The notes beneath the pieces were generated by a model. It was not told the DNA's origin and ran no database searches. It saw only the letters and a program-made list of their open reading frames with translations. 64,000 nucleotides of DNA. It comes from Rhodococcus opacus B4. GTDB lineage: Bacteria; Actinomycetota; Actinomycetes; Mycobacteriales; Mycobacteriaceae. Shown here piece after piece: positions 1-8,970 of the stretch; positions within the stretch are counted from its first letter, which is position 1, and every line of letters starts with the position of its first letter. The translations under genes and the position numbers were made by a program. Where the stretch lies: contig NC_012520.1 of assembly GCF_000010805.1 (NCBI RefSeq), forward strand, positions 124,001 through 188,000. Reading direction: 5' to 3'.

Positions 1-547
1 CGTCGAGTCCGTCGAGGACCCAGGGCACCTCCCGCGCCAGCTCCAGCTTGGGTTTGTCCTTGACGATGTCGCGGCCCCAGTCCTCCCAGTGCCCGACGGT
101 GATGGTGCGGGACACGACCGGCATCATCTCGTCCTCCTCCCGGCGCAGATGCGGCAGCAGCGCCGCCTCGAGGCCGTCGAGTGCGACGACCACCGCCTGC
201 CGGGCGTCGGTGGAGCCGTCGTCGCGGTAGGCGCCGGCGGCGGAACAGAGGCGGTCGATCTCCGGGGAGATGTGGGTGTGGTCGGCGTCCATCCGGTCGA
301 GCAGGGTACCGGCGCCGGGGTTGAGTCGCCGGATCAGCGGCCACAGGTTCTCGTCCTCGGTGCGGTGGTGGTAGCGCAGATAGTCCATCATCCACAGGAG
401 GTGGTCGGCGACAGCGATGCGTTGGGACTGCGCCGGCGGGGTCGGTGCGGTGAGGACGGTGCGGGCCCGTCCCAGGTCGCGGCGCAGGGCGTCGTGCAGG
501 ATCCCCATCATCCGGGTGTCGGCGGGAGCGGCCCGATCGGTGCTCAT
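1..547 (-). CDS. Hemerythrin HHE domain protein (3' end outside window)
   Basis: The 182 visible residues read as a four-helix hemerythrin/HHE cation-binding protein. Iron-ligand-like positions are seen in YLRYHHRTEDENLW, ADHTHIS and LLPHLRREEDEMMP. Such proteins bind a di-iron centre in the cytoplasm and are linked to oxygen, NO or redox sensing; the exact role here is inferred only from the family. The ATG at 545-547 overlaps the stop of the upstream SRPBCC gene by 4 bp (ATGA), so the two are probably translationally coupled. The C-terminus runs off the left edge of the window. Confidence 0.85.
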   Translation of the reverse strand, partial: MSTDRAAPADTRMMGILHDALRRDLGRARTVLTAPTPPAQSQRIAVADHLLWMMDYLRYHHRTEDENLWPLIRRLNPGAGTLLDRMDADHTHISPEIDRLCSAAGAYRDDGSTDARQAVVVALDGLEAALLPHLRREEDEMMPVVSRTITVGHWEDWGRDIVKDKPKLELAREVPWVLDGLD

Positions 548-993
548 TGCGGGTCGCCTGCTTCGAGGAGTGTTCTCGCGTGCTCGAGGTTGCTGCGGAC
601 GTCGCGGGCGTACAGTTTCGCGACGATTCCGTCGGCGAGTGCGCCGAATATGCCGCCGAGGGACCCGGATTCCTGGTGATAGGTGACCCGGGTGCCCCGG
701 TCGGTGGATTCGAACAGGGTTTCGGTCTCGTACGGGACCGGACTGTCGGTGCCGCGGCGGCGCAGATACTTGCCCTGCTCGATGTCGGTGAGTTCCTCGG
801 TGATCTCGAGTTGCCGGCCGGCGACCTCGACCACACCGTGCACGACCGAGCCGACCTCACCGGCCTGACCCGAGACCAACTCGTACGAGATCACATTGGT
901 CATGAACAGCGTCACGTTGCCGGGATCCTGAATGAAAGTGAAAACTTCCTCGATGGGGCGGTCGATGACGACGGATTCCTCGGCGACAATCAT
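544..993 (-). CDS. SRPBCC family protein (START-like lipid/polyketide-binding fold)
   Basis: A 149-aa protein with the typical N-terminal pattern of polyketide cyclase/dehydrase-like SRPBCC proteins (EESVVIDRPIEEVFTFIQDP) and the C-terminal helix region. The fold binds hydrophobic ligands; no catalytic role can be read from sequence. It is a close paralogue of the frameshifted gene at 8378-8820, which opens MIITEESVVIERPIEEVF. The start has a weak CTGGAG upstream. Its stop overlaps the hemerythrin gene start, giving a two-gene operon. Confidence 0.85.
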   Translation of the reverse strand: MIVAEESVVIDRPIEEVFTFIQDPGNVTLFMTNVISYELVSGQAGEVGSVVHGVVEVAGRQLEITEELTDIEQGKYLRRRGTDSPVPYETETLFESTDRGTRVTYHQESGSLGGIFGALADGIVAKLYARDVRSNLEHARTLLEAGDPQ

Positions 994-1065
994 GATGACT
1001 CCAGTCTGGAAAGGGGGTTCATTGCTGGGACTCGCAGTAGTGCGGCGCCCTGCTCGACCTGGTTT

Positions 1066-1866
1066 TCACGATCGCTGGCGCAGCATCATCTCCCCGAGGG
1101 CGATGTCGTATTCGCCTGTCGTGTTGTCGAATCGGACGCTGTAGGTGGTGGGGTAGTAGGCGGTGTGCTGGTAGGCCTGCGGCTGCTTTACGGGCTCTTG
1201 AATCGTCGGCCTGGTCAACAGCCACGCGTGGGTCATCATCGGCTCCATGAAGGTGTAGTTCCCGTCCCAGGACCCGTTGATGAACGTCTGGGTGAAGTCG
1301 TAGATGCCCGGGATCATTCCGGCGGTCGCGTCCATCCAGTGCACCCCCATTAACGGCACTGCCAGCTCGGATGCGAGCGGCCCGGGCGGGGTGATGTAAT
1401 CGCGGGGGATGTACTTGCCGTCGGGCAGGTGTGCGGCGCGGGCCGCGTACTCCGGTGCGGCGGGATCGATCCCCATGGTCGAGGACATGTCGGTCATGTA
1501 GAAGTGCATGTCGAAATGCGGTTTGCCGAACAGGATCTCGGGTTCGTGTCCGTGCGGGTTCCAGTTGAGCATGACGTGGTCGAATACCGTCGCCGACGCC
1601 TGCTCGGGTAAGCCAAGCATGAACATCGCACTGGTGTCGGGCAGCCCCTCCAAGGCAGCCGCCGACATCCGGAGACCGACCGCGGTCGGCTCACCCCGCG
1701 TGTCCACGGTGGTGTAGATCCTCACCGTCCCATGGCCGACGCTCTGCGACGAGCCGAAGTAGGTGCGGATCTCCTCCGGTCCGGCGGCGGCCGCGCCGCA
1801 CCCGGCCACGGTGACGCAGGCCGCGAGCAGAAGTCCCAGCAAGCGGTGCATTCGATGATGTCGCAT
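1066..1866 (-). CDS. Lipoprotein with DUF5602/TTHB210-like domain
   Basis: A 266-aa protein with a short basic N-terminus, a hydrophobic stretch and a lipobox (VTVAGC, Cys about residue 23), so it is probably exported and lipid-anchored. The mature part is rich in His, Met and aromatics (HVMLNWNPHGHEP, HFDMHFYMTDMSS), resembling the TTHB210-like/DUF5602 family, whose function is not established. A second Met at residue 6 is an alternative start that keeps the signal peptide. It lies upstream of, and on the same strand as, the SRPBCC and hemerythrin genes, 72 bp away. Confidence 0.7.
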   Translation of the reverse strand: MRHHRMHRLLGLLLAACVTVAGCGAAAAGPEEIRTYFGSSQSVGHGTVRIYTTVDTRGEPTAVGLRMSAAALEGLPDTSAMFMLGLPEQASATVFDHVMLNWNPHGHEPEILFGKPHFDMHFYMTDMSSTMGIDPAAPEYAARAAHLPDGKYIPRDYITPPGPLASELAVPLMGVHWMDATAGMIPGIYDFTQTFINGSWDGNYTFMEPMMTHAWLLTRPTIQEPVKQPQAYQHTAYYPTTYSVRFDNTTGEYDIALGEMMLRQRS

Positions 1867-1903
1867 GATGTGGCCACCTTGTCGAGATCGGTGCCGGCCC
1901 CTT

Positions 1904-2359
1904 TCAGGGTCCGCACAAGCTTTCCTTGCACGCGCGCCGCGCGATCGTCACGAGATCCGCGCGCAGCGCACGGGCGAGCAGCGGAGCAACCATCGGCAGC
2001 ATCAGTCCGCCCGGCCGCGTCGTCGCCTCCACCGCCCACTCGATGCGCACACGGGTGCCTAACACCACCGGCTCGAAGCGCATCTCGTAGACACCCCCGA
2101 AGGGCTCGCTGAGCACGGCATTGACGGTCCGCCGCGGGCGATCGAACACGGTGTAATCCGAGGTGCCCTGCACGGTCAGCGGACCGATGCGCAGGACCAT
2201 CGAGTACCGGGGTGTGCCATCGGCGCGGATGTGGTAGTCACGCACCGCCGCAACCCGTTTCGACAGGTTCACCAGATGCTGCCCCTGATCTGCGAAGAAG
2301 TCCCAGGTCTCCTCAGGGTCGAATGGGAAGACCATCTCGGCGTGAACCGTCCGGCTCAT
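1904..2359 (-). CDS. SRPBCC family protein
   Basis: A 151-aa SRPBCC/polyketide cyclase-like protein: N-terminal HAEMVFPFDPEETWDFFAD, central beta-strands and a C-terminal hydrophobic helix (MLPMVAPLLARALRADLV). The open frame continues far upstream through the neighbouring IS, but the ATG at 2357-2359 matches the family N-terminus, so that start was chosen. It ends 38 bp before the lipoprotein start on the same strand and may share an operon with it. The ligand is unknown. The IS5 element ends about 100 bp upstream and may have replaced the native promoter. Confidence 0.8.
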   Translation of the reverse strand: MSRTVHAEMVFPFDPEETWDFFADQGQHLVNLSKRVAAVRDYHIRADGTPRYSMVLRIGPLTVQGTSDYTVFDRPRRTVNAVLSEPFGGVYEMRFEPVVLGTRVRIEWAVEATTRPGGLMLPMVAPLLARALRADLVTIARRACKESLCGP

Positions 2360-2463
2360 CACGCTCAACTCCAGTGTCGAATGCCGCGATACGGAACTTG
2401 TGACTGGACCCAGTGTGGGTCGGCGGTGCGTCCCCGGACCATCCCTCACGTGGGGGATATTAA

Positions 2464-3329
2464 GAGCTTGTCTCATGTGGGAAGTTTCTTGAAGCAAGTG
2501 AGTGCCGCGGCGAGGTGGAGGAATCCGGCGAAGTGCTCGGCGTGGCGTTCGTAGCGGATGGTCAGACGTCGGTAGCCGGTGAGCCAGGCGATGATGCGTT
2601 CGATCTTCCACCGGTATCGGCCCAGCCGGTCGTTCCTCTCGATTCCGCGGCGGGCGATGCGTGGGACAATTCTCTCTTCGCGCAGCCACCGGCGGTGCTT
2701 GTCGTAGTCGTAGCCCTTGTCGGCGCGAAGCTTTCCGGGTTTGCGACGGCGCGGCCCTCGTCGGGATTTCACCGCCGGGATCGCGCTGACCATCGGTTGC
2801 AGCAGGGTGCTGTCGTGGGTGTTCGCCGCGGACACATCGACGACCAGCGGGATGCCGTTGGCTTCGGACAGGACGTGGATCTTCGACCCCTTCTTGCCGC
2901 GATCGACCGGACTCGGCCCGGTCAGCGATCCCCCTTTTTCGCCCGGACGCTCGCGGCGTCCAGGATCGCGGCCGTCCAGTCGAGTTCACCGGCGCTTCCG
3001 AGCCGGTCGAGCACCTCGCGGTGCAGTCTCTCGAACACCCCGGCCGCCGCCCAGGCGGTAAATCTTCGGTGCGCGGTAGGCACGGTGACCCCGAACGAGG
3101 GCGGCAGATGCCGCCACGCACATCCGCTGGTCAGCACGTACACGATCGCGGTGAACACCGCCCGATCCTCCAACGGCGCACTGCCGCCTCCCTGTGGCCG
3201 TGCGGCGAATCGCGGAATCAACGGTTCGACGATCTCCCACAACGCATCCGGCACCAACCGCAGTGACAACCCATCTAACACGCGTCACATTATGTCCCAT
3301 ACGCCACTTCATCCACATGAGACACGCTC
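2464..3329 (-). mobile_element. IS5-family insertion sequence, 866 bp
   Basis: The ends are inverted repeats: 2464 onward reads GAGCTTGTCTCATGTGG, and the reverse complement of the right end reads GAGCGTGTCTCATGTGG. TAA lies directly outside both ends (2461-2463 and 3330-3332), fitting the 3-bp target duplication of the IS427-type IS5 subgroup. The element holds a two-frame transposase on the minus strand and appears structurally complete. Confidence 0.85.
2473..3281 (-). CDS. IS5-family transposase (two frames, programmed frameshift)
   Basis: The first frame (2922-3281) has the helix-turn-helix N-terminal domain (LVPDALWEIVEPLIPRF) and the first catalytic Asp region (DWTAAILDAASVRAKKG). The second frame, ending at 2473, has the second Asp (VVDVSAANTHDS) and the Glu region (RWKIERIIAWLTGYRR). 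The frames meet at an A5G5 slippery run near 2931-2940, as expected for programmed -1 frameshifting in this subgroup. Total length is about 270 aa, normal for the family. Both DDE parts are intact, so the element could be active. Confidence 0.85.
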
Positions 3330-3442
3330 TAAGCAGGCCCTCGACCAGCGGATACTGGTCACATGACGTCGGCCCGGGGAGGCCGAATTGCTGCGCGTGG
3401 GCGGGTAGGAGTTCCTGCCCCATCCCCAAGGTGGGCGGGACG

Positions 3443-3476
3443 TTTCCGACTTTGATTCTCGACGCGCGTTGCAGTG
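3443..3476. repeat. Left 34-bp inverted repeat flanking a SnoaL-like gene
   Basis: This segment starts TTTCCGACTTTGATT and ends GTTGCAGTG. Its reverse complement matches 4206-4239 at 32 of 34 positions. The pair encloses one gene (3610-4140). No transposase lies between the repeats, and no matching target duplication could be identified outside them. Confidence 0.85.
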
Positions 3477-3609
3477 GCCCGGGAGAGGTCCTCAGGCGAA
3501 CGGGTGTCGACAAACCCGAGTGGTCGACTACTCCGCAACGTTAGCCTTGTCAGAAGAATCCCGTGCGGCGCTCGCCCATGTTCCGCGCGACAACGTGCAG
3601 GGAGTTGAG

Positions 3610-4140
3610 ATGCCCGATCGCAGCCCCACCTCGACCCCGATCGCGCCGCCGAACGACGCCACGAAGGCGCAACTCGTCCAGTGGGCTCTCGACCGCCTCA
3701 ACGCCCAGGACGTCGACAGCCTGCGTGGTAGTTTTTGGACCGCCGACTCCACCGTGCACTTCCCGACCGGGACGTGTCGCGGGAGCGCCGAGATCGCCGC
3801 CTACTTCGAGCAGGTCTTCGCCGCCGTCACCGACTTCACCTTCGAGACGGTCTCGATCGCCGAGTCCGGCGATGACGTCTTGGTCCACTGGCATTTGACC
3901 GGACGGCACGTCGGCACCTTTGTCGGCATCGCCGCCACCGGGCGGCGAATCGATTTCGAGGGATTCGACCACTTCGTCGTTCAGGACGGGAAGGTCGTCA
4001 CGAACACGGTGCGCTACGACCAAATGGAGTTCGCCCGCCAGATCAAGCTGCTACCGCCCGACGGATCAATTGCGGATCGCGCGTTGAAGGCTGCCTTCAA
4101 CGCCACAACGCGTGTAGTCGGCATCGTTCGACGTCGTTAG
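3610..4140 (+). CDS. SnoaL-like / NTF2-fold protein
   Basis: A 176-aa protein of the SnoaL/ester cyclase type NTF2 fold, with the usual N-terminal helix (LVQWALDRLNAQD), a DSTVHFPTG strand and a conserved VHWHLTGRHVG region. Members are small cyclases, isomerases or ligand binders; the substrate cannot be deduced. The ATG at 3610 follows GGAG at 3601-3604, which decides the start over the longer open frame. The gene stands alone between two 34-bp inverted repeats, suggesting it moved as a cassette. Confidence 0.75.
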   Translation: MPDRSPTSTPIAPPNDATKAQLVQWALDRLNAQDVDSLRGSFWTADSTVHFPTGTCRGSAEIAAYFEQVFAAVTDFTFETVSIAESGDDVLVHWHLTGRHVGTFVGIAATGRRIDFEGFDHFVVQDGKVVTNTVRYDQMEFARQIKLLPPDGSIADRALKAAFNATTRVVGIVRRR

Positions 4141-4205
4141 CTCGCGATCACAGGTGACTACCCGGCTCGCAAATTCTCGACGTACGGCAGATCACCGTTC
4201 GCAGA

Positions 4206-4239
4206 CACTGCAACTCGCGTCGAAAATCAAAGTCGGAAA
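4206..4239. repeat. Right 34-bp inverted repeat flanking a SnoaL-like gene
   Basis: Partner of 3443-3476 in inverted orientation, with two mismatches. The 797-bp interval bounded by the repeats contains the SnoaL-like gene and short flanks. The outer ends of both repeats are the TTTCCGAC side. Confidence 0.85.
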
Positions 4240-4261
4240 AACCCTGGGCCACTACTCACAG

Positions 4262-5641
4262 CTATATCGGTGGAGCGGGTGTCCTCGCTCGGATACGGGC
4301 GGGCACGGGGCCGCCGGCTACCATGGTGAACGGCGTGACGAGTGGGAAGTCGGCACCGAGGGACTCGGTCTGGACTGTTCGGAGGATGCCGGCCAAGGCC
4401 AATGTCGCTTCGAGCATGGCGAAATGATCCCCGATACAGGTGCGCGGACCGCCTCCGAACGGCAGGTACTGCCACCTGGTGCGCCCCGCCGATCGGTCCG
4501 GGCTGAACCGCTCCGGGTCGAACCGACCAGGGGCGCCCCACAGGGTGGGATCGTGATGGAGCGCATAGATCCCGACGATGACGTTCGTGCCGGCCGGAAT
4601 TCGGTAGCCGTCGACCGCGACATCGCGCATGGCCCTGCGACCGACCGCGGCCGCGGGTGGACAGGCCCGTAGTGCTTCATGGACCACCTGGACGGTGTAG
4701 GGGATGCGGGCCACGTCGTCCACGTGCAGTGGGCGATCGCCGAGTGCGGCGACCTCCGCCGCCACTCGATCTTGGATCGCGCGATCGCGCCCCAGGGCCC
4801 AGAGGCTGTAGGCCAAGGTGGTCGCCGTGGTGTCGTGTCCGGCAAAAAGGAACGCCCACAGCTCCTGGCGGATCGCCCGGTCGGTGAATGGCTTCCCGGT
4901 CTGGGGGTCGGTCGTATCGAAGAAGAGTCTGATCAGCTCGGCATTCCGGCCGGGTTCATCGTGGGCCGAAGTGATCGCTTCATCGATCACGGTGTCGACG
5001 ACGTCCTTCGCGGTACGAAACCGGTGGCGCGGGGGTGTCGGCAGCCAGGCTGGTGCGCGGACAGGCTGCAGCGCGCGATGCGACACGAACCGGGCGGCAC
5101 GGTCGAGCGCCGGTCCGAGTACCTCGGCCTGCGCGCCGAGGTCGCTCCCGAACAGTGACTGCCCGAGCACCCGCAAGGTCAGTCGCCGGGTTTCCCTGTC
5201 GAGGTCGACCTGGTCCGAGCGGGCCCACTCCGCGGCCATGGTCTGCGCGACACCCGCCATGCAGCTGGCATAGATCGCGACGTGTTTCTTGGTGAACAGC
5301 GGCTGTAAGGTTCGGCGTCGGCTCAGCCACGGCTCGTGGGTGATGTTGAAGAGGTTGTCGCCGGACCATTTTCGTGATTCGGCATGGACGGTCAATTCCT
5401 TGTCGAAGGCGCCGTCGGAACCGCCGAGGACGTCGTGAGCACCTTGCGGCGAGGTGACGACAGCAAATGGCGGCACCAGTCGCTTCGGTCCGAGTGCGAC
5501 GATCGTGACCGGTCCGCCCGCGTCCCGGATGTCCTCGAGACCGGTGTGAAACTTGTTCAGGGCCTTGACCCGTGCGAACAGCGGCATCGGCGCGTCGGGT
5601 GCTATCGGATACTCTTGCGCCTCTTCGCTGGTCCGGGCCAC
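4262..5641 (-). CDS. Cytochrome P450
   Basis: A 459-aa P450 monooxygenase. Visible motifs are the I-helix oxygen-binding AGHDTTATT, the K-helix E-x-x-R (HEALRAC) and the heme-thiolate loop PFGGGPRTCIG, with the axial Cys near residue 402. It would use O2 and electrons from separate ferredoxin partners, none of which is encoded nearby. The GTG at 5639-5641 gives normal family length; an internal ATG (MPLFARVKAL) is an alternative and no strong ribosome site favours either. A TetR gene lies upstream on the other strand. The substrate is unknown; the neighbouring glycosyltransferase, ALDH and SRPBCC genes suggest lipid or terpenoid modification. Confidence 0.88.
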   Translation of the reverse strand: MARTSEEAQEYPIAPDAPMPLFARVKALNKFHTGLEDIRDAGGPVTIVALGPKRLVPPFAVVTSPQGAHDVLGGSDGAFDKELTVHAESRKWSGDNLFNITHEPWLSRRRTLQPLFTKKHVAIYASCMAGVAQTMAAEWARSDQVDLDRETRRLTLRVLGQSLFGSDLGAQAEVLGPALDRAARFVSHRALQPVRAPAWLPTPPRHRFRTAKDVVDTVIDEAITSAHDEPGRNAELIRLFFDTTDPQTGKPFTDRAIRQELWAFLFAGHDTTATTLAYSLWALGRDRAIQDRVAAEVAALGDRPLHVDDVARIPYTVQVVHEALRACPPAAAVGRRAMRDVAVDGYRIPAGTNVIVGIYALHHDPTLWGAPGRFDPERFSPDRSAGRTRWQYLPFGGGPRTCIGDHFAMLEATLALAGILRTVQTESLGADFPLVTPFTMVAGGPVPARIRARTPAPPI

Positions 5642-6164
5642 GACGTCAAGTCTGACACTCGGCCCGGCTCGACCGCTAGACCAGGGGACGCCCCCCGTTG
5701 AGGACTCGGACACCACGCCGCTCCGGTGTTCGTCCCCGAGTCGACATGCGAGAGCTCGGCAGGAACGACCCCGTCTGCCGAACGCGGACCGGGGCGTTCC
5801 GAAACCGGCCCCGTGGCCGGAAGCCGGTGAGCTGCGCGTTCCCGTTTCCCCGTCCGAGAAAACCGACTCGCGGAACTGGGATCGAAACCGCTGGCCCACT
5901 GCGCATCGTTGTTGCAGAACTGATGGGTGAGGCGGCAGTTCGCCCGGGTGTGGGGGCCTTCGCGGTCGATGTGGTCGATCGACAGGACTTCCGGGCCGTA
6001 CAGGGCATCGAAGTCCACTGGCTCCAGGCAGAGTTGGCATATCCCGCCGTCGCGGGCATAGATGTCCATTCGGGTGAACCGCTCGGCGATGATCTTGCCG
6101 TCGACGTCGACCGGCGGAATGAAGCTGGCGCGGTCGCGGCGGTGGTCCCGGAACAGCTCCCGCT
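5602..6164 (-). pseudogene. HNH endonuclease domain remnant
   Basis: One frame encodes an HNH-type core: ICQLCLEPVDFD, LSIDHIDREGPHTRANC and THQFCNND. Upstream the same frame reads ERELFRDHRRDRASF but is closed by a TGA at 6165-6167, and the apparent N-terminus continues in other frames, indicating a frameshift. The C-terminal tail beyond CNND overlaps the P450 start and looks like non-coding read-through. HNH proteins of this size often accompany phages and mobile elements. Whether this is a decayed gene or a sequence error cannot be decided here. Confidence 0.55.
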
Positions 6165-6488
6165 CTCACCGCGCCCGGCGGCGCGGCGACGCGACATTGC
6201 GTGGGCCGGGTCAGCTGTCGCACGACCGCAGCGCTGGCGTCGAGCACGAAGTCGGCGACGTCCGGGCCGTGGTACAGCGTCAGGTTTCGGTCGGAGTCGC
6301 TGGGCACCACGGCTCCGCCGGGCTAGGGAATGCCAGCAAATTGGCCGAATGGGTGAGATTGTCTCGGCGAGCAGTCCTGCGCGAATGGCTTCCTCAACGG
6401 TGGACAGCTGTCCGCGAACATCCGCGAGCTGGGGGGTCTGGGGCATGCAACGGATCGTGTCGTCGCTGTTGACAGCCCAAATTTTGAG

Positions 6489-6504
6489 GTCCATCATTAT
6501 GGAC
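6489..6504. promoter_or_regulatory. Palindrome overlapping the tetR start (candidate operator)
   Basis: GTCCATCATTATGGAC is a perfect 6-bp inverted repeat (GTCCAT/ATGGAC) with a 4-bp spacer. It contains the proposed tetR start codon at 6499. TetR-family regulators usually bind such palindromes at their own promoter, so autoregulation is plausible. The assignment is inference. Confidence 0.45.
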
Positions 6505-7116
6505 ATGAAAGTGGGGTCGCCGCGCCCGTACCGGATGACCGCCCGGGCGCAATCGGCGGCACAGACCACGGAGCGGATCATGGGCGCCACGCTGGAGCTG
6601 TACCGGGAGTATTGGCTGGACGAGATCACCCTCGAGCGGGTCGCGGGCCGGGCCGGGGTGTCGATCAAGACGGTGCAGCGCAAGTTCGGCAACCGGGACG
6701 GACTGCTGACCGCGACGCTGCGGTGGATCGGCCGCGAGGTCACCGCGCAGCGCTTCCCGGTCGCGGCCGGTGACGTCGACGCCGCCGTCGAGAACCTGAT
6801 GACGCACTACGAGCAGTGGGGGCCGCTGGGTTTGCGGCACGTGCTGCAGGCGCAGCGCTCGCCGCTCATCGCGTCGATCGTCGCCCGCGCGCAGGGCCTC
6901 CACCACCGCTGGGTGGAGCAGGTGTTCGCCCCGTACCTGGACCCGCTGCCGGCGGCGGATCGTGACCTGTTGTTCGCTCAGCTCGCCGCCGGCACCGACG
7001 TGCTGGTCTGGCACGTGTTCCGCAATGATCTCGGCATGTCGGCCGAGCGTACCGGGCAGGCGCTGCTCGGCATGCTGCGGGCGCTGCTCCCGGACGCGCC
7101 ACCCGAACCGACCTGA
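6499..7116 (+). CDS. TetR/AcrR family transcriptional regulator
   Basis: A 205-aa protein. Residues about 15-65 form the TetR N-terminal DNA-binding domain, with the helix-turn-helix ITLERVAGRAGVSIKTVQRK followed by FGNRDGLL. The C-terminal part is a variable ligand-binding domain. GAGGT upstream supports ATG 6499; ATG 6505 is the alternative. It sits between the minus-strand P450 and the plus-strand glycosyltransferase, SRPBCC and ALDH genes, so it probably controls this cluster from the palindrome covering its start. The ligand is unknown. Confidence 0.88.
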   Translation: MDMKVGSPRPYRMTARAQSAAQTTERIMGATLELYREYWLDEITLERVAGRAGVSIKTVQRKFGNRDGLLTATLRWIGREVTAQRFPVAAGDVDAAVENLMTHYEQWGPLGLRHVLQAQRSPLIASIVARAQGLHHRWVEQVFAPYLDPLPAADRDLLFAQLAAGTDVLVWHVFRNDLGMSAERTGQALLGMLRALLPDAPPEPT

Positions 7117-7157
7117 ACCGGGCCCATCCCGAGACCCAGCCTCCTGGAGGCCACGCC

Positions 7158-8287
7158 ATGGCACACATCCTGTTCGTCACCTGGGACGGCGGCGGCAACG
7201 TGCCCCCGCCCTCGGCATCGCGACCGAGCTCCACCGCCGCGGCCACGAGGTCCGGTTCCTCGGGCATGAACAGCAGCGCCGGCAGATCGAGAACCTGGGT
7301 TTCCGGTTCACCGCGTTCCGCCGTGCCCGGCCCTGGCGGTCGACCACCGCACACCCCGGAATCCGCGGTCTGTACGCGTATCTGTCGGTGTTCACCGACC
7401 CCGGCCCCGGGATCGATCTGCTCGACACCGTCGCCGCCGAACCCGCCGACGTGGTGGTGACCGACTGCCTGCTCTACGGCGCCCTGGCCGCGGCCGAGCG
7501 GGCCCGCCTGCCGCGGGTGACGCTGGTGCACACCTTCTACGAGTTCATGGAAGCGGGCGCCAGGCGCGGCCCGGCACCGGTGCTGGCCCGCCTGAAAGGG
7601 CAACGGCCCCTGCGGTTGTGGACCTCCTCGGACCTGGTGCTGGTGACCACCGAGCGGGAACTCGACCCGGCCGGGCGCCGGCGCCGTGATCTGCCCCCGG
7701 CGGTCCACTACACCGGGGTGGTGCCGCACCGCATGCCGTCCGCCCTGACCTGGGTCGGGGAGCGGGAGCCGCTGATCCTGGTCAGCCTGTCCAGCACCAA
7801 CTTCCGCGGCCAGCAGCAGACTCTGCAACGCGTCCTCGACGCGCTGCGCGGGGTCCCGGCACGCACGGTGGTGACCACCGGCACCTCCGTCGACCCCACG
7901 ACGCTGACCGCCGGCCCGGACGCCGAGATCCACGGCCACCTCGATCACGAGACGATCCTGCCGGACGCCACCCTCGTCATCGGGCACGGTGGACACGACA
8001 CCACCATGCGCGCCCTGGCCCACGACGTGCCGCTGATCATCCTGCCGATGCACCCGCTGCTCGATCAGACGATGATCGGCCGCACCCTCGACCACCGCGG
8101 TGCGGCCCGCTGCCTGCCCAAGAAGGCCCCACCCGACCGCATCCGAGCTGCGGTGGACACTCTTCTCGCCGACGGCCCACACCGGGCGGCCGCCGCCGGG
8201 CTCGGGACGAGGATCCGCTCCCACGACGGCTCGATGGCCGCAGCCGACCTCATCGACCACCTACCCCACCGACAGGTACGCAGATGA
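7158..8287 (+). pseudogene. GT-B glycosyltransferase (UGT/MGT type), frameshifted near residue 16
   Basis: The gene opens MAHILFVTWDGGGNVPP after GGAGG. The frame is then lost in the C-rich run at about 7201-7210 and resumes one frame over with ALGIATELHRRGHEVRFLGH, continuing to 8287. One extra C would restore a protein of about 376 aa. The C-terminal donor-site region reads VIGHGGHDTTMRALAHDVP, close to the HGGxGT pattern of sugar-nucleotide-dependent UGT/GT28-like enzymes but with His-Asp in place of the usual residues. The likely role is glycosylation of a hydrophobic product of the cluster. The lesion may be a sequence error. Confidence 0.7.
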
Positions 8288-8377
8288 ATCTGACTGCTCC
8301 GACCGTCGGCTGAATCCACCTCCCCACGCACCCCGCCATCCACACCCACCAACACGAACACGACCCAGGAGGGCGCC

Positions 8378-8820
8378 ATGATCATCACCGAGGAATCCGT
8401 TGTCATCGAACGCCCCATCGAGGAGGTGTTCGCCTTCTTCCACGACCCTGCCAACGTCACCCGGTACGCCAAGAAACGTGGCGTCCTACCAGCACGTGTC
8501 GGGAGACTGCGGTGAAATGGGCGCCGTCGTGCATCACGTCGTCAAGGTCGCCGGCCGGCGGCTCGACGTCACCGAGGAACTGACCGGCGTCGAGCAGGAC
8601 ACGTCCCTGCGTCGCCGCGGCGTCGACACTCCCGCCCCCCTTCGAGACCGAAATCCGCTTCGCCCCGGCCGGGGCGGAGAGCACCCGGGTCACCTGGCAC
8701 CAGGAGTCCGGGAAGTTCGGTGGCCTCCTCGGCAAGATCCCCGATGGGATCGTCGCGACACTCTATGCCCGCAACGCCCACCGCAATCTCGCTAACGCGA
8801 AGACCGTGCTCGAAGCCTGA
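8378..8820 (+). pseudogene. SRPBCC family protein with two frameshifts
   Basis: Close paralogue of the gene at 544-993. It starts MIITEESVVIERPIEEVF, slips at about 8470-8476, continues as NVASYQHVSGDCGEMGAVV through VEQDTSLRRRGVDTPAP, slips again in the C6 run at 8635-8640, then ends with GKIPDGIVATLYARN and KTVLEA. Both lesions are single-base additions, the second in a homopolymer, so either genuine decay or sequence error is possible. If corrected it would encode about 147 aa. Confidence 0.7.
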
Positions 8821-8970
8821 CACACCGTGCGGGCACCACCCTCCACGGGGCGGTTCGCCCACCCGGTCACTCTCATTTCGCCGCGACCACCCGCCGCCGG
8901 CACCCGTGACATCGAGTAGCCCGCGACCACCCAATTGCGTCGGGTGATCCTGCCAAGAAGGCCTGATCTC

